Source: JBBQXY01 sp051004815
GTDB taxonomy: Bacteria; Chloroflexota; Ktedonobacteria; Ktedonobacterales; Ktedonobacteraceae
Assembly (NCBI GenBank): GCA_051004815.1
Contig: JBPCJY010000040.1
Coordinates: forward strand, 1-20,408
Reading direction: 5' to 3'
Length of the DNA stretch: 20,408 nt
Position 1 is the first letter of the stretch. Each line of letters begins with the position of its first letter. Below the pieces are notes generated by a model, which did no database searches, was not told the DNA's origin, and worked only from the letters and a program-made list of their open reading frames with translations. Below are positions 6,883 through 14,496 of the stretch, piece by piece. The position numbers and the translations under genes are program-made.

Positions 6883-9495
6883 ATGGCACTCGATATCGAA
6901 CTCTACCGCCGCAACGTCTATGTGCCTGCTAGACGCGGTACCCAGGGTCTCCGGCGCATCAGCGTGATCGACATCCATCCCGAGGGGGCCACACAGACAC
7001 TTCTCTTCGTGCATGGCTTTGGGGGCAATGTTTCGCAATGGCTCTACCAGTTGCGCTTCTTTGGACAAAGTATGCACCTCATTGCCCCCAACCTGCGTGG
7101 ACATGGATTAAGCGATGACCCTGTCGGAATCCCATATACGATGGAGAGTTTTGTCCATGATCTGGAGGCGGTCCTGGATGCCTTGCAAGCCCAGGAGCCG
7201 GTCAATCTCATCGCCCACTCTTTTGGCGGGGCCATTGCCACGGAATACGTTGTTCGTCACCCTGAGAAGGTACGCAGTCTGGTGTTGATCGGTGTGGCCA
7301 CGCACTTCACTATGATCCCACTGCTGGGTAGACTGCTGCGCATCCCCGATCCACTGTTTAGCTTCGCGGCAAAAAAACTGGGTGTCGCGCTCTTTGCTCC
7401 ACAGCGGACACTCAAGGGGATCGATGAGGGCATCATGTCTACCTGGCATATGCCATCGTTCGCTGTTCCCACACTCGTCGTGCTCGGCTATCGCGACCGG
7501 GTCTTCCGCCGCAAACAGTATGAAGATGTCCTGCGCTGTAATCCAGGCGCACAGCTGGTCGATATTTCGGTCTCAGCCCATCTCGTGCAACTTGAGCGTC
7601 CCGATGCTGTCAATCGAGCCATCACCCGCTTTATTGAGCAACAACAGCCGGATGCGAAGATGAGCAAAGGCGGTGTCGAGAAACGGCCACGCATCTTCCA
7701 GCGTATTGCTCGCAAGGCTTCGTTCGCGGCCCAGCACAGCGAAATGCCCTGGCTCAACCATTATGATAGCGCTGTACCAGCCCTGGTTCCCCAGCCGAAA
7801 CAACTCCTCCATGAGATGCTCAGCACCAGTGCCGCCGCTTTCCCGCGTCGGCCCGCCATCTTCTTTTTTGAGCAACAGATACGCTACCGCGAGCTTGACA
7901 ACTTGAGTACACGCTTTGCTCATGCCCTGCGCGGCCTGGATATCAAGCCGGGTGATCGTGTCGCGATTGTCCTGCCAAATATCCCACAGTGTGTGATCGC
8001 CTTTTATGGTGCGCTCAAAGCTGGAGCGGTCATTGTTTTTGGCGATCCTCTTTTGCAAGAACAGGAGCTTCATCGCCAGCTTCGAGACACTGGCGTGCGC
8101 GTCTTGCTCACGTTGGAATCCTTGCGAGATGTGGTCAAGCGAGTGTCTACCGACACGAGCATTACGCAGGTGATCTATACCACCGTCCGTGAGTACCTCC
8201 CTTCGCGCCAACGCGACATGCTGCTACACCTCATCAAGGAGAATCCCCTGGCCGAAGCACTGCATAGCCCTGTATTGGCAAGAGACGAGGACGCCAGAGG
8301 CACTTCTGCTCCACTTTCCGGGCGGCCCTCATTTCGTGTCTCCTCGTTTCGGGACGTATTACGCCGCCAGCCACTGACGCCACTCGAAAGTGGAACAACC
8401 TCGCGTGACCTGGCCCTCATTCAGTACACGGCAGGAACGACCGGCCTTCCCAAAGGAGTTATGCTCTCGCATGGCAATCTCGTAGTCAATGCGGTCCAGC
8501 TCTGCCAGATGATGACCGATGCCTCGCGGGGACACGAGGTCATCCTCTCCATGTTCCCTCTCTCGCATATCTATGGCATTACCACCGGAATGAACGCGGC
8601 GATTGCTCTGGCCGGCTCACTACTCCTGGTACCAACAACGCGTACAGATGTGGTCCTCGAAGCAATCAAACGCTATCAACCCGGTATGCTCATCGGCTAT
8701 CCCGGTCTCCTGCTTGAGATGGCAAATTATCCCAACGTGCGCAGCTACGACGTTTCAGCCATTCGCGTCTGTATCAGTAGCTCAGCCCCATTGTCCGTTG
8801 AGGTGCAAGAGGCGTTTGAGAAGCTGACACGCGGACATCTGATAGAGGCGTATGCCTTGACGGAAGCCTCTCCCTTGACGCACGTCGATCCCTACAAAGG
8901 CGAACGGCGCGTTGGCAGTATTGGCCTTCCCTTACCCAGCACGAATGCGCGGATTGTCGATCTGGATACCGGTGAACCTCTCCCAGCAGGCGGCGTGGGC
9001 GAACTGCTGATTCGTGGGCCACAGATCATGCAGGGCTACTGGCAGATGCCAGAGGAGACAACGCAGGCACTGTGCGATGGCTGGCTACATACAGGCGATG
9101 TGGCGCAGATGGACGAGGATGGCTTCTTTACCTTCATTGATCGCAAGCAGAATCTGACCATCTCCGGCACACACCAAATCTATTCTCGCGAGGTGGAGGA
9201 GGTCTTGTACGAACACCCCAAAGTCCTTGAGGTGGCAGTGGTGAGCATGCTGCCGCCAGCAGAAAAGGATAATAGTAACGCTACAAGTATGTTCAGTACC
9301 CCCGGTACGCCGACATCCCCGTTCATACAAGCCTTTGTTGTCGTCAAACGTGGCCAACAAGTTACCGCCGAGGAGTTACTGGTCTATGCTCGTGAGCGTC
9401 TGGAAGACTACCAGGTGCCGCAGCGCATCGAGTTTCGCACCGAACTGCCGAAAAACGCCGTCGGGAAAGTCGTCAGGGGCTTGCTCTTCAAGTAA
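6883..9495 (+). CDS. alpha/beta-hydrolase fused to acyl-CoA synthetase (AMP-binding) domain
   Basis: The protein has 870 residues. I chose ATG 6883 because GGAGGT lies just upstream (6872-6877) and the hydrolase homology begins soon after; the upstream 44 codons look non-coding. Residues from about 35 to 255 form an alpha/beta-hydrolase: oxyanion HGFGGN, NLRGHG, nucleophile S113 in AHSFGG, D205 in GYRDRV and H233 in SAHLVQ. After a linker, about 310-870 form an ANL ligase with P-loop YTAGTTGLPKGVMLSHGNL (about 513-531), YALTEAS (about 656), WLHTGD (about 733), DRKQNL and the C-terminal catalytic lysine in PKNAVGK. The ligase should activate a carboxylic acid as acyl-AMP and then acyl-CoA. The hydrolase may release or supply the acid, or edit the product. 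This resembles the OleBC layout, but the nucleophile is Ser rather than Asp. The substrate is unknown. Confidence 0.9.
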   Translation: MALDIELYRRNVYVPARRGTQGLRRISVIDIHPEGATQTLLFVHGFGGNVSQWLYQLRFFGQSMHLIAPNLRGHGLSDDPVGIPYTMESFVHDLEAVLDALQAQEPVNLIAHSFGGAIATEYVVRHPEKVRSLVLIGVATHFTMIPLLGRLLRIPDPLFSFAAKKLGVALFAPQRTLKGIDEGIMSTWHMPSFAVPTLVVLGYRDRVFRRKQYEDVLRCNPGAQLVDISVSAHLVQLERPDAVNRAITRFIEQQQPDAKMSKGGVEKRPRIFQRIARKASFAAQHSEMPWLNHYDSAVPALVPQPKQLLHEMLSTSAAAFPRRPAIFFFEQQIRYRELDNLSTRFAHALRGLDIKPGDRVAIVLPNIPQCVIAFYGALKAGAVIVFGDPLLQEQELHRQLRDTGVRVLLTLESLRDVVKRVSTDTSITQVIYTTVREYLPSRQRDMLLHLIKENPLAEALHSPVLARDEDARGTSAPLSGRPSFRVSSFRDVLRRQPLTPLESGTTSRDLALIQYTAGTTGLPKGVMLSHGNLVVNAVQLCQMMTDASRGHEVILSMFPLSHIYGITTGMNAAIALAGSLLLVPTTRTDVVLEAIKRYQPGMLIGYPGLLLEMANYPNVRSYDVSAIRVCISSSAPLSVEVQEAFEKLTRGHLIEAYALTEASPLTHVDPYKGERRVGSIGLPLPSTNARIVDLDTGEPLPAGGVGELLIRGPQIMQGYWQMPEETTQALCDGWLHTGDVAQMDEDGFFTFIDRKQNLTISGTHQIYSREVEEVLYEHPKVLEVAVVSMLPPAEKDNSNATSMFSTPGTPTSPFIQAFVVVKRGQQVTAEELLVYARERLEDYQVPQRIEFRTELPKNAVGKVVRGLLFK

Positions 9496-9681
9496 GTGGA
9501 TTGTCAGCTTGTCAGATCCATGTCTTGACAGATGGAAAGCGATCATGCCATACTCTATGGAGAACATAGGAAGAATCCATACGCAATCATTCTGAAGGTC
9601 AAAGTATGTACTTGCACGCTCGAATCATCTAGATTATTCACGCCAGGTGCTCTCTCACTGTCATCACTGATGGCAGAACTG

Positions 9682-9720
9682 AGCCAGACTTTCGAGTGCC
9701 AGTCCTGGCTGGTACTTTTT
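9682..9720 (+). terminator. weak hairpin plus T-run in the 9496-9830 gap
   Basis: AGCCAG (9682-9687) can pair with CTGGCT (9705-9710), and TTTTT follows at 9716-9720. It could end the ligase transcript or act as an attenuator in the leader of the GNAT-like gene. The stem is short and the loop is 17 nt. Nothing else convincing is visible in this 335-nt gap. Confidence 0.3.
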
Positions 9721-9830
9721 CTCGCGTTCGCGCACCTCCTTTGCTGATCCTCAGAGGGCTAATCCCTCATATCCACTCACTTTCACTACGGATAGAACAC
9801 GACCATGTCATACGAAGGAGAATCGCTACT

Positions 9831-10349
9831 ATGGCTCAGATCAGAAACATGGACGAACGCGAAGCTGAACGCGTTCGTGATTTATGGTCACAAATGTGTG
9901 TAGAAGCAGGAACACCGCTTCCAGCATCATCTGCACAACTCATCCTTGCTAACCTCAAGCAGTATGCCACCCATCAAGCCGTCCACTGCTTCGTGGCTGA
10001 AGAACAGCTTATCCTCATCGGCTTCGTCACATGTAGCGTGACCAGCCATCCTGTGATGCCAGGGCTAATGGGCGAAATTGAGGAACTGTACGTGCAATCT
10101 AATCCAAACTGGCAAGAAGTTCAGGCCGAATTGGTGAGACAGGCTGTCACTTTCATACAAGGACGAGGAGCGAGGAGTGTTCATACACGGATCGGTATCG
10201 AGAAAGAAAGCCCAAAAGAGGAGGAACAGCGGGCTTTCTGGCAATCGCTGGGATGGGAGAATGATATGACCATCTATTCCATCTACAGCAATGTTCCAGG
10301 AGATACGGCCTTACAGGGTGTTTGGGACGAGTACCAGGTAGAAGCATAG
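9831..10349 (+). CDS. GNAT-like N-acetyltransferase family protein
   Basis: The protein has 172 residues. ATG 9831 follows AAGGAG at 9815-9820; the frame is open further upstream but without protein-like sequence. The order of elements fits a GNAT fold: an N-terminal helix (EREAERVRDLWSQMCVEAG), beta strands (HCFVAEEQLILIGFVTCSV), the beta-4-like EIEELYVQ, a helix (WQEVQAELVRQAVTFIQGRG), a strand (SVHTRIGIE), and a C-terminal AFWQSLGWENDMTIY resembling the usual aFYeklGF. The canonical acetyl-CoA loop (R/Q-x-x-G-x-G/A) is replaced by SNPNWQEVQ, so cofactor binding may differ or be lost. The acceptor is unknown. It appears to be a single-gene unit, closed by the terminator at 10383. Confidence 0.65.
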   Translation: MAQIRNMDEREAERVRDLWSQMCVEAGTPLPASSAQLILANLKQYATHQAVHCFVAEEQLILIGFVTCSVTSHPVMPGLMGEIEELYVQSNPNWQEVQAELVRQAVTFIQGRGARSVHTRIGIEKESPKEEEQRAFWQSLGWENDMTIYSIYSNVPGDTALQGVWDEYQVEA

Positions 10350-10382
10350 CTCATCCCTTACCTGGAACGCAACTGATCGGAA

Positions 10383-10420
10383 CAAGGGGTGTCTGCTGAA
10401 AACTCAGCAGACACCCCTTG
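10383..10420 (+). terminator. strong rho-independent terminator
   Basis: A perfect 17-bp stem (10383-10399 with 10404-10420) closes a 4-nt AAAC loop, and ACTTTTCTTT follows. It ends the GNAT-like transcript. The last three bases of the stem (TTG) are also the start of the -35 hexamer of the next promoter. Confidence 0.93.
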
Positions 10421-10467
10421 ACTTTTCTTTCCCTTCTATCTTATAATTAATTTATGAGTTAATTAAT
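10418..10467 (+). promoter_or_regulatory. sigma-70 type promoter of the Rph-like gene with AT-rich inverted repeat
   Basis: TTGACT (10418-10423) and a perfect TATAAT (10442-10447) are 18 bp apart. They place the transcript start near 10454, about 90 nt ahead of the coding start. A 7-bp inverted repeat, ATTAATT (10446-10452) and AATTAAT (10461-10467), overlaps the -10 and the start point, where a repressor could bind. The low complexity of the repeat weakens the operator reading. Confidence 0.65.
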
Positions 10468-10543
10468 AAAAATACTTAACGCCTTAATAGCACGTAGCAA
10501 GCAACCTACAGACCATTCATAGACCTTGGAGAAGGAAGCGTAT

Positions 10544-13267
10544 ATGAGCAGTACACAGAAATCAATGCCATCTCAGAACAGTGAGAAAGCACCATACGTG
10601 CTCTTTTTTGCGGAAATTGATTATGCTCAACTCCCACGAGTGGGCGGCAAGGGAGCCAATCTGGGAGAACTTACGCGTGCGGGATTGCCCGTCCCACCAG
10701 GTTTTTGTGTCACCACTGAAGCATATATGCAGATCGCCGCGAATGCTGACCTGACCGCGCTTCTGACCGAACTGGCAAGCGAGGCCGGACAGGTACGGTA
10801 CGCTGAGCTTGCCACAACCATCCGTGAGCGTCTGCTCAAGGCCTCATTCCCCGCGGAACTCGCCGCTGCTGTGCGTACCGCATATCTTTCTCTTGGGCAT
10901 GGTCTGCCCATTCCCGTGGCTGTGCGCTCCTCGGCCACGGCAGAGGATCTCCCTTTTGCCAGTTTTGCCGGACAGCAGGATACCTACCTCAACATTGTTG
11001 GTGAAGATGCCCTGCTGGATGCGGTGCGACGCTGCTGGGCCTCGCTCTGGAGCGAGCGGGCGGTGAGTTATCGCATGAATAACCATATTGATCCACGTGG
11101 CGTCAGTCTCTCCGTTGTCATTCAGCAGATGATTGATGTCGCCGTCGCGGGCGTGCTCTTTACCGCTAATCCGCTCACAGGGAAACGACGCCAGGCGGTT
11201 ATCGATGCCAGTCCAGGGCTGGGAGAGGCGGTGGTCTCTGGTGCGGTCAACCCCGATCACTTTGTCGTCAACACGGAGAGTGGAGAGATTGTCGAGCGGC
11301 AACTAGGCGATAAACGCGTGGTCATTCAAGCGTTGCCCGGTGGTGGGACACAACGCATCGAGCGTGCAGGGCAGAGCGAGTACGCGTGTCTTATCGACGA
11401 GCAAGTGCTCGCACTGGCACACATAGGAGCACAGGTTGAGGCTTACTATCACGCCCCTCAAGATACCGAATGGGCCATTGATATCGCCGGGAAACTTTGG
11501 CTGACACAAGCACGACCGATTACCACGCTCTATCCTCTCCCGGCCAACGCGCCCATGACAGATGATGAGCTGAGTGTGTACGTATCGATCAGTGTTCTTC
11601 AAGGGGTGTATCGACCACTCACACCAATGGGCATACAAGCCTTTCGCCTGATAAGTTCCGCTATCGCTACATTTATAGTGGGCAAACCAGCCCAAGATCC
11701 CGTGGCTGGTCTCCCGTTCGTGGTTGAGATAAGTCAGCGTCTCTTCCTTGATGTAACGCCGGCCCTGCGCAATGCCCTTGGGCGTGAGGTTGTGACACGG
11801 CTCTTGCAGGGTATGGAGGCACAAAGTGCGGTCATCCTCAAGCACCTGATCGCTGATCCACGTTTAGCACCCCCCACCACATCGAAATGGCCTACTCTGC
11901 GCAAGATAGTCCCAATAGCTCTCCACACAAGAATACCCCTGCTGCTGGTGAGGTCACTGCTCCGTCCGGCTGCGGCACGCAAGAGGCTTGCCAGGCTGGA
12001 GGTGTACCTGCGTCAACAACGCCTGGTCTCTGCTGGAGCGAGTTCCACTGACCGTCTGGACGCCTTCGAGCGCAGTATCTTCCTCGATATTAGGCGTGTG
12101 GCACGCACTGCTTTGCCAACAGCATTTGCCGGAATCGCGTCGGCGGTGCTGGCGAATAGGCTCCTGAAAAAGATCGCAACCCCTGATGAAGTGCAGACCG
12201 TCCTACGGAGCCTGCCATATAATCCAACGACCGAGATGGACCTGTCGCTCTGGACACTGGCCCAGCAGATACGCGCCAACCCTGCGGCGGCAGACAAGGT
12301 AAGGGAAACCCCACCTGAGCAGTTGGCGCAAGCATACCGTGAGGGACAGCTTCCACCTCTATTACAGCAGGGATTAGCCGAATTCTTGCGTACCTATGGA
12401 CATCGAGGCGTGGCTGAGATTGATCTGGGCTTAGCACGCTGGTCGGAAGACCCTACGCATATTCTGGGCGTGCTTGCCAACTACTTGCAGCTCACGAATC
12501 CCGCACTGGCACCGGATGTACAGTTCGAACGTGGTGCGCAAGCGGCCCAGGCAATGGTGACGGAACTGACCCAGCGTGCCAGGCGCAAAGGCTGGTTCTA
12601 CGGCAAACTGGTACGTTTCGATCTGCAACGCATCCGTGAACTGACGGGTATACGCGAAGTCCCGAAATACTTCTTCATCTTGCTCTTTGCGCATTGCCGC
12701 GCACTGCTCTGGCCAGTGGGAGAAGAGTTAGCACAGGCCGGACGACTGGAGAAGGCCGAAGACATCTTCTTTATCACTCTCCCAGAGGCGCGTGCAGCCC
12801 TGGCCGGAGAGGATCTGCGTGCTCTTGTGCGCGAACGTCGCGCCAGTTATGAGCAGGAGATGCATCGTCGCCATGTACCACGAGTCCTGCTCTCTGATGG
12901 CACAGAGCCAACCGCTGAACTACCTACAAGCGAGATGGGTGATGACACGTTACGAGGCACCCCGGCTTCGGCAGGGAGCATAACTGGAAAGGCTCGTGTG
13001 ATTCTTGAACCTGTTGGTGCTTACCTGGAGCCAGGGGAAATCCTCGTCGCTCCTTCGACCGATCCTGGCTGGACCCCGCTCTTCCTGACGGCGGGCGGTC
13101 TGGTGATGGAGATGGGTGGGTCTATGTCACATGGAGCGGTGGTCGCTCGTGAGTATGGCATACCAGCCGTCGTTGGCGTTGCGGGAGCCACCGAGCGTAT
13201 CCACAGCGGACAGATGATTCAGGTGGATGGCTCGACTGGCAGCATCACGCTTGTAGAAGAAGACTAG
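10544..13267 (+). CDS. rph: rifamycin phosphotransferase-like / PEP-synthase-family protein
   Basis: The protein has 907 residues. ATG 10544 is preceded by AAGGA at 10532-10536; an upstream TTG (10526) is less likely. Residues from about 20 to 325 are a PPDK/PEP-synthase ATP-binding domain (VGGKGANLGELTRAGLPVPPG, AVRSSATAEDLPFASFAGQQ, DTEWAI near the end). Residues of about 330-790 are a helical middle region, and about 800-900 the swivelling phosphohistidine domain with H863 in GSMSHGAVVAREYGIPAVVG. The order (ATP-grasp, middle, His domain), the length and motifs such as SFAGQQDTYLN and YVSISV resemble rifampin phosphotransferase Rph more than classical PEP synthase, which ends in a PEP-binding barrel that is absent here. 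Rph moves the beta-phosphate of ATP to rifamycin via the histidine. The true substrate here may differ. No pyruvate-metabolism genes are adjacent. Confidence 0.82.
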   Translation: MSSTQKSMPSQNSEKAPYVLFFAEIDYAQLPRVGGKGANLGELTRAGLPVPPGFCVTTEAYMQIAANADLTALLTELASEAGQVRYAELATTIRERLLKASFPAELAAAVRTAYLSLGHGLPIPVAVRSSATAEDLPFASFAGQQDTYLNIVGEDALLDAVRRCWASLWSERAVSYRMNNHIDPRGVSLSVVIQQMIDVAVAGVLFTANPLTGKRRQAVIDASPGLGEAVVSGAVNPDHFVVNTESGEIVERQLGDKRVVIQALPGGGTQRIERAGQSEYACLIDEQVLALAHIGAQVEAYYHAPQDTEWAIDIAGKLWLTQARPITTLYPLPANAPMTDDELSVYVSISVLQGVYRPLTPMGIQAFRLISSAIATFIVGKPAQDPVAGLPFVVEISQRLFLDVTPALRNALGREVVTRLLQGMEAQSAVILKHLIADPRLAPPTTSKWPTLRKIVPIALHTRIPLLLVRSLLRPAAARKRLARLEVYLRQQRLVSAGASSTDRLDAFERSIFLDIRRVARTALPTAFAGIASAVLANRLLKKIATPDEVQTVLRSLPYNPTTEMDLSLWTLAQQIRANPAAADKVRETPPEQLAQAYREGQLPPLLQQGLAEFLRTYGHRGVAEIDLGLARWSEDPTHILGVLANYLQLTNPALAPDVQFERGAQAAQAMVTELTQRARRKGWFYGKLVRFDLQRIRELTGIREVPKYFFILLFAHCRALLWPVGEELAQAGRLEKAEDIFFITLPEARAALAGEDLRALVRERRASYEQEMHRRHVPRVLLSDGTEPTAELPTSEMGDDTLRGTPASAGSITGKARVILEPVGAYLEPGEILVAPSTDPGWTPLFLTAGGLVMEMGGSMSHGAVVAREYGIPAVVGVAGATERIHSGQMIQVDGSTGSITLVEED

Positions 13268-13270
13268 AAT

Positions 13271-13648
13271 TTACTGCGCCCATGGCGGCGTTCCGACCTC
13301 GTGTCCATCGGCCATCGTGCCATGTGCGCCGACGGGGAGGCAGACAACGGCATGAGCAGCCTCATCCGCCGTACAGGTGAGTTGCAGCAGCGAGTGTGCA
13401 GGAACATTGAGGGCGTCTCCGCTATGCAGCTCAAAGTTCTCACCTGCCACAGAGACGGTAATGGTGCCGTCCAGCAGGACAAAGACCTCTTCATGGTCGA
13501 GCCAATGCGCCTCGCTCTTTGCATGTGGCTCGATCTCCAGCAGCCACGTACAAAGTTCGCTTGCACCACGGCTCGGTGCGGTTAATCCAGTCATATGAAA
13601 ACCATCAACAGTAAACGTTGGAGCATTCGTCGTTCGTACAACAGGCAT
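13271..13648 (-). CDS. cupin domain protein
   Basis: This 125-residue protein is a single small cupin. Motif 1 is SEAHWLDHEEVFVLLDGTI with His/Glu ligands, and motif 2 is HSGDALNVPAHSLLQLT. Such one-domain cupins usually bind a metal and act as small oxygenases, isomerases or sensors; the reaction is unknown. ATG 13648 is preceded by GGAG 8 nt upstream. The gene is divergent from marR, and its promoter is bracketed by two palindromic operators, so MarR control is likely. Its stop lies only 3 nt from the stop of the convergent Rph-like gene, with no room for a terminator between them. Confidence 0.88.
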   Translation of the reverse strand: MPVVRTTNAPTFTVDGFHMTGLTAPSRGASELCTWLLEIEPHAKSEAHWLDHEEVFVLLDGTITVSVAGENFELHSGDALNVPAHSLLQLTCTADEAAHAVVCLPVGAHGTMADGHEVGTPPWAQ

Positions 13649-13687
13649 GGGATATTCTCCTTGTGTTCTCTGCGTTTTTGCAAATTG

Positions 13688-13702
13688 GTCAAGCTACTTG
13701 AC
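13688..13702. promoter_or_regulatory. MarR-type operator 1
   Basis: GTCAAGCTACTTGAC is a perfect 6-bp inverted repeat with a 3-bp spacer. It is identical to operator 2, whose start lies 49 bp away. It sits just downstream of the predicted cupin transcript start and would block early elongation when bound. Confidence 0.8.
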
Positions 13703-13711
13703 TACATTGCT

Positions 13712-13741
13712 ATAATAACATGGAAGAGACAACTTTGTCAA
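13712..13741 (-). promoter_or_regulatory. promoter of the cupin gene
   Basis: On the minus strand a consensus TTGACA (-35, 13736-13741) and TATTAT (-10, 13712-13717) are 18 bp apart, ending about 65 nt before the cupin ATG. The -35 lies inside operator 2, so a bound regulator would exclude sigma. Confidence 0.72.
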
Positions 13742-13751
13742 GCTACTTGAC
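13737..13751. promoter_or_regulatory. MarR-type operator 2
   Basis: An exact second copy of GTCAAGCTACTTGAC, with T on both flanks. It covers the cupin -35 box. Dyads of this length are typical for the winged-helix dimers of the MarR family, and a marR gene starts about 250 bp away. Confidence 0.8.
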
Positions 13752-13802
13752 TATTTTATTTGGGATGCGTTTCATTTTTTGCCAAAGGGAAGGCGGGAAG
13801 AT

Positions 13803-13977
13803 GTGAGTAGGGACAAGGGGCGGTTGTGGTGGAGGCGGCGGGCCTTGTGCTTGTCCTCGTCCTGTGGGAAGTTTCAGACCCCCACCAGGACAGGCACAAG
13901 GCCCCCACGTCCACAACCCCGCGTTATTACCTGTCCCCCGGACAGGGTGCTGTCCCTACAACATACCCTCGCTGCAA
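13803..13977 (+). repeat. repeat family B, copy 2, upstream of marR
   Basis: It shares with copy 1 the left block (GTGAGTAGGGACAAGGGGCG), the inner stem (GGGCCTTGTGCTTGTCCTCG with CCAGGACAGGCACAAGGCCC) and the right block (CTGTCCCTACA, CCCTCGCTGCA). It has an extra segment with a small CCTGTCC/GGACAGG hairpin near 13930-13946. It ends only 23 nt before the marR start, so the folded repeat would form much of the marR leader unless transcription starts inside it. Confidence 0.85.
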
Positions 13978-14000
13978 CAAACAGAGGAGGCACATACGCT

Positions 14001-14474
14001 ATGGCCGATACATCATCCACTGGCTACGAACTTGTCATGCTCTTGGCAATGGCCTGGAGTATCCTGGTCGAAGACCTCCATACCGAGCTTGCCAGCATAG
14101 GATATGGCGATCTTCGGCCAGCACACGGTTTCGTCTTTCAATTGCTTGCGCCGCACGGAGCTACCGGCAATGAACTAGCTGAACATCTCGGTGTTACCAA
14201 GCAAGCCGCCAGCCAGATGATAGACTTCCTCGAGGATCACGGCTACGTGACACGAAAACCGCTTCCCAACGACAAACGTGGCAAGCTTGTCATTCTCACG
14301 CAAAAGGGTTGGGATTGTATCCAGGCAGTTGAAGCGACTTTTGCCAGGCTCGAGGGTCGCTGGACTGAAATGTTAGGTCCTGAACATATGAACATGCTGC
14401 GTGCGGACTTACATCGTCTTATAAATGCTTCCGGGAATGGTATGAAATCTTATCGACTACGGCCAACATGGTAG
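14001..14474 (+). CDS. MarR family transcriptional regulator
   Basis: The protein has 157 residues. ATG 14001 follows GAGGAGG at 13984-13990; the reading frame continues upstream only through repeat B. The winged helix is clear: GATGNELAEHLGVTKQAASQMIDFLEDHGYVTRK (about 52-85, recognition helix around TKQAASQMI), then the wing with PNDKRGKLVILTQKG, where the D-x-R pair is typical of MarR. N- and C-terminal helices supply the dimer interface. No cysteine in the N-terminal part suggests an OhrR-type thiol switch, so a small-molecule ligand is more likely. Probable targets are the two GTCAAG-N3-CTTGAC operators next to the divergent cupin gene. The gene ends 22 nt from the convergent PPOX gene. 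Confidence 0.93.
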   Translation: MADTSSTGYELVMLLAMAWSILVEDLHTELASIGYGDLRPAHGFVFQLLAPHGATGNELAEHLGVTKQAASQMIDFLEDHGYVTRKPLPNDKRGKLVILTQKGWDCIQAVEATFARLEGRWTEMLGPEHMNMLRADLHRLINASGNGMKSYRLRPTW

Positions 14475-14496
14475 TCTATGGTTGCGATTTCTGTGC

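Noticed and set aside
6640..7104. Minus-strand open frame through repeat B and the ligase start
   Set aside because: It runs antisense to a well-supported gene and through repeat sequence; its composition follows the repeat.
6883..9495. Assignment as OleBC beta-lactone synthetase/decarboxylase
   Set aside because: The hydrolase nucleophile is Ser in AHSFGG rather than the Asp of OleB, and no OleA or OleD gene is present.
9600..9725. T-box or other riboswitch before the GNAT-like gene (GGCTGGTAC near a T-run)
   Set aside because: The T-box core and specifier stem are not recognisable; only a weak hairpin with five T is present.
9696..9830. Longer GNAT-like protein starting at 9696
   Set aside because: No ribosome site there; the added residues are Arg/Pro-rich and unlike a GNAT, whereas ATG 9831 has AAGGAG.
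10544..13267. Classical phosphoenolpyruvate synthase
   Set aside because: The phosphohistidine domain is at the extreme C-terminus and no PEP-binding barrel follows; the order fits Rph-type enzymes better.
13779..14000. N-terminal extension of the MarR reading frame through repeat B
   Set aside because: The extension translates a non-coding palindromic repeat, while a strong GAGGAGG and ATG at 14001 begin the real MarR homology.
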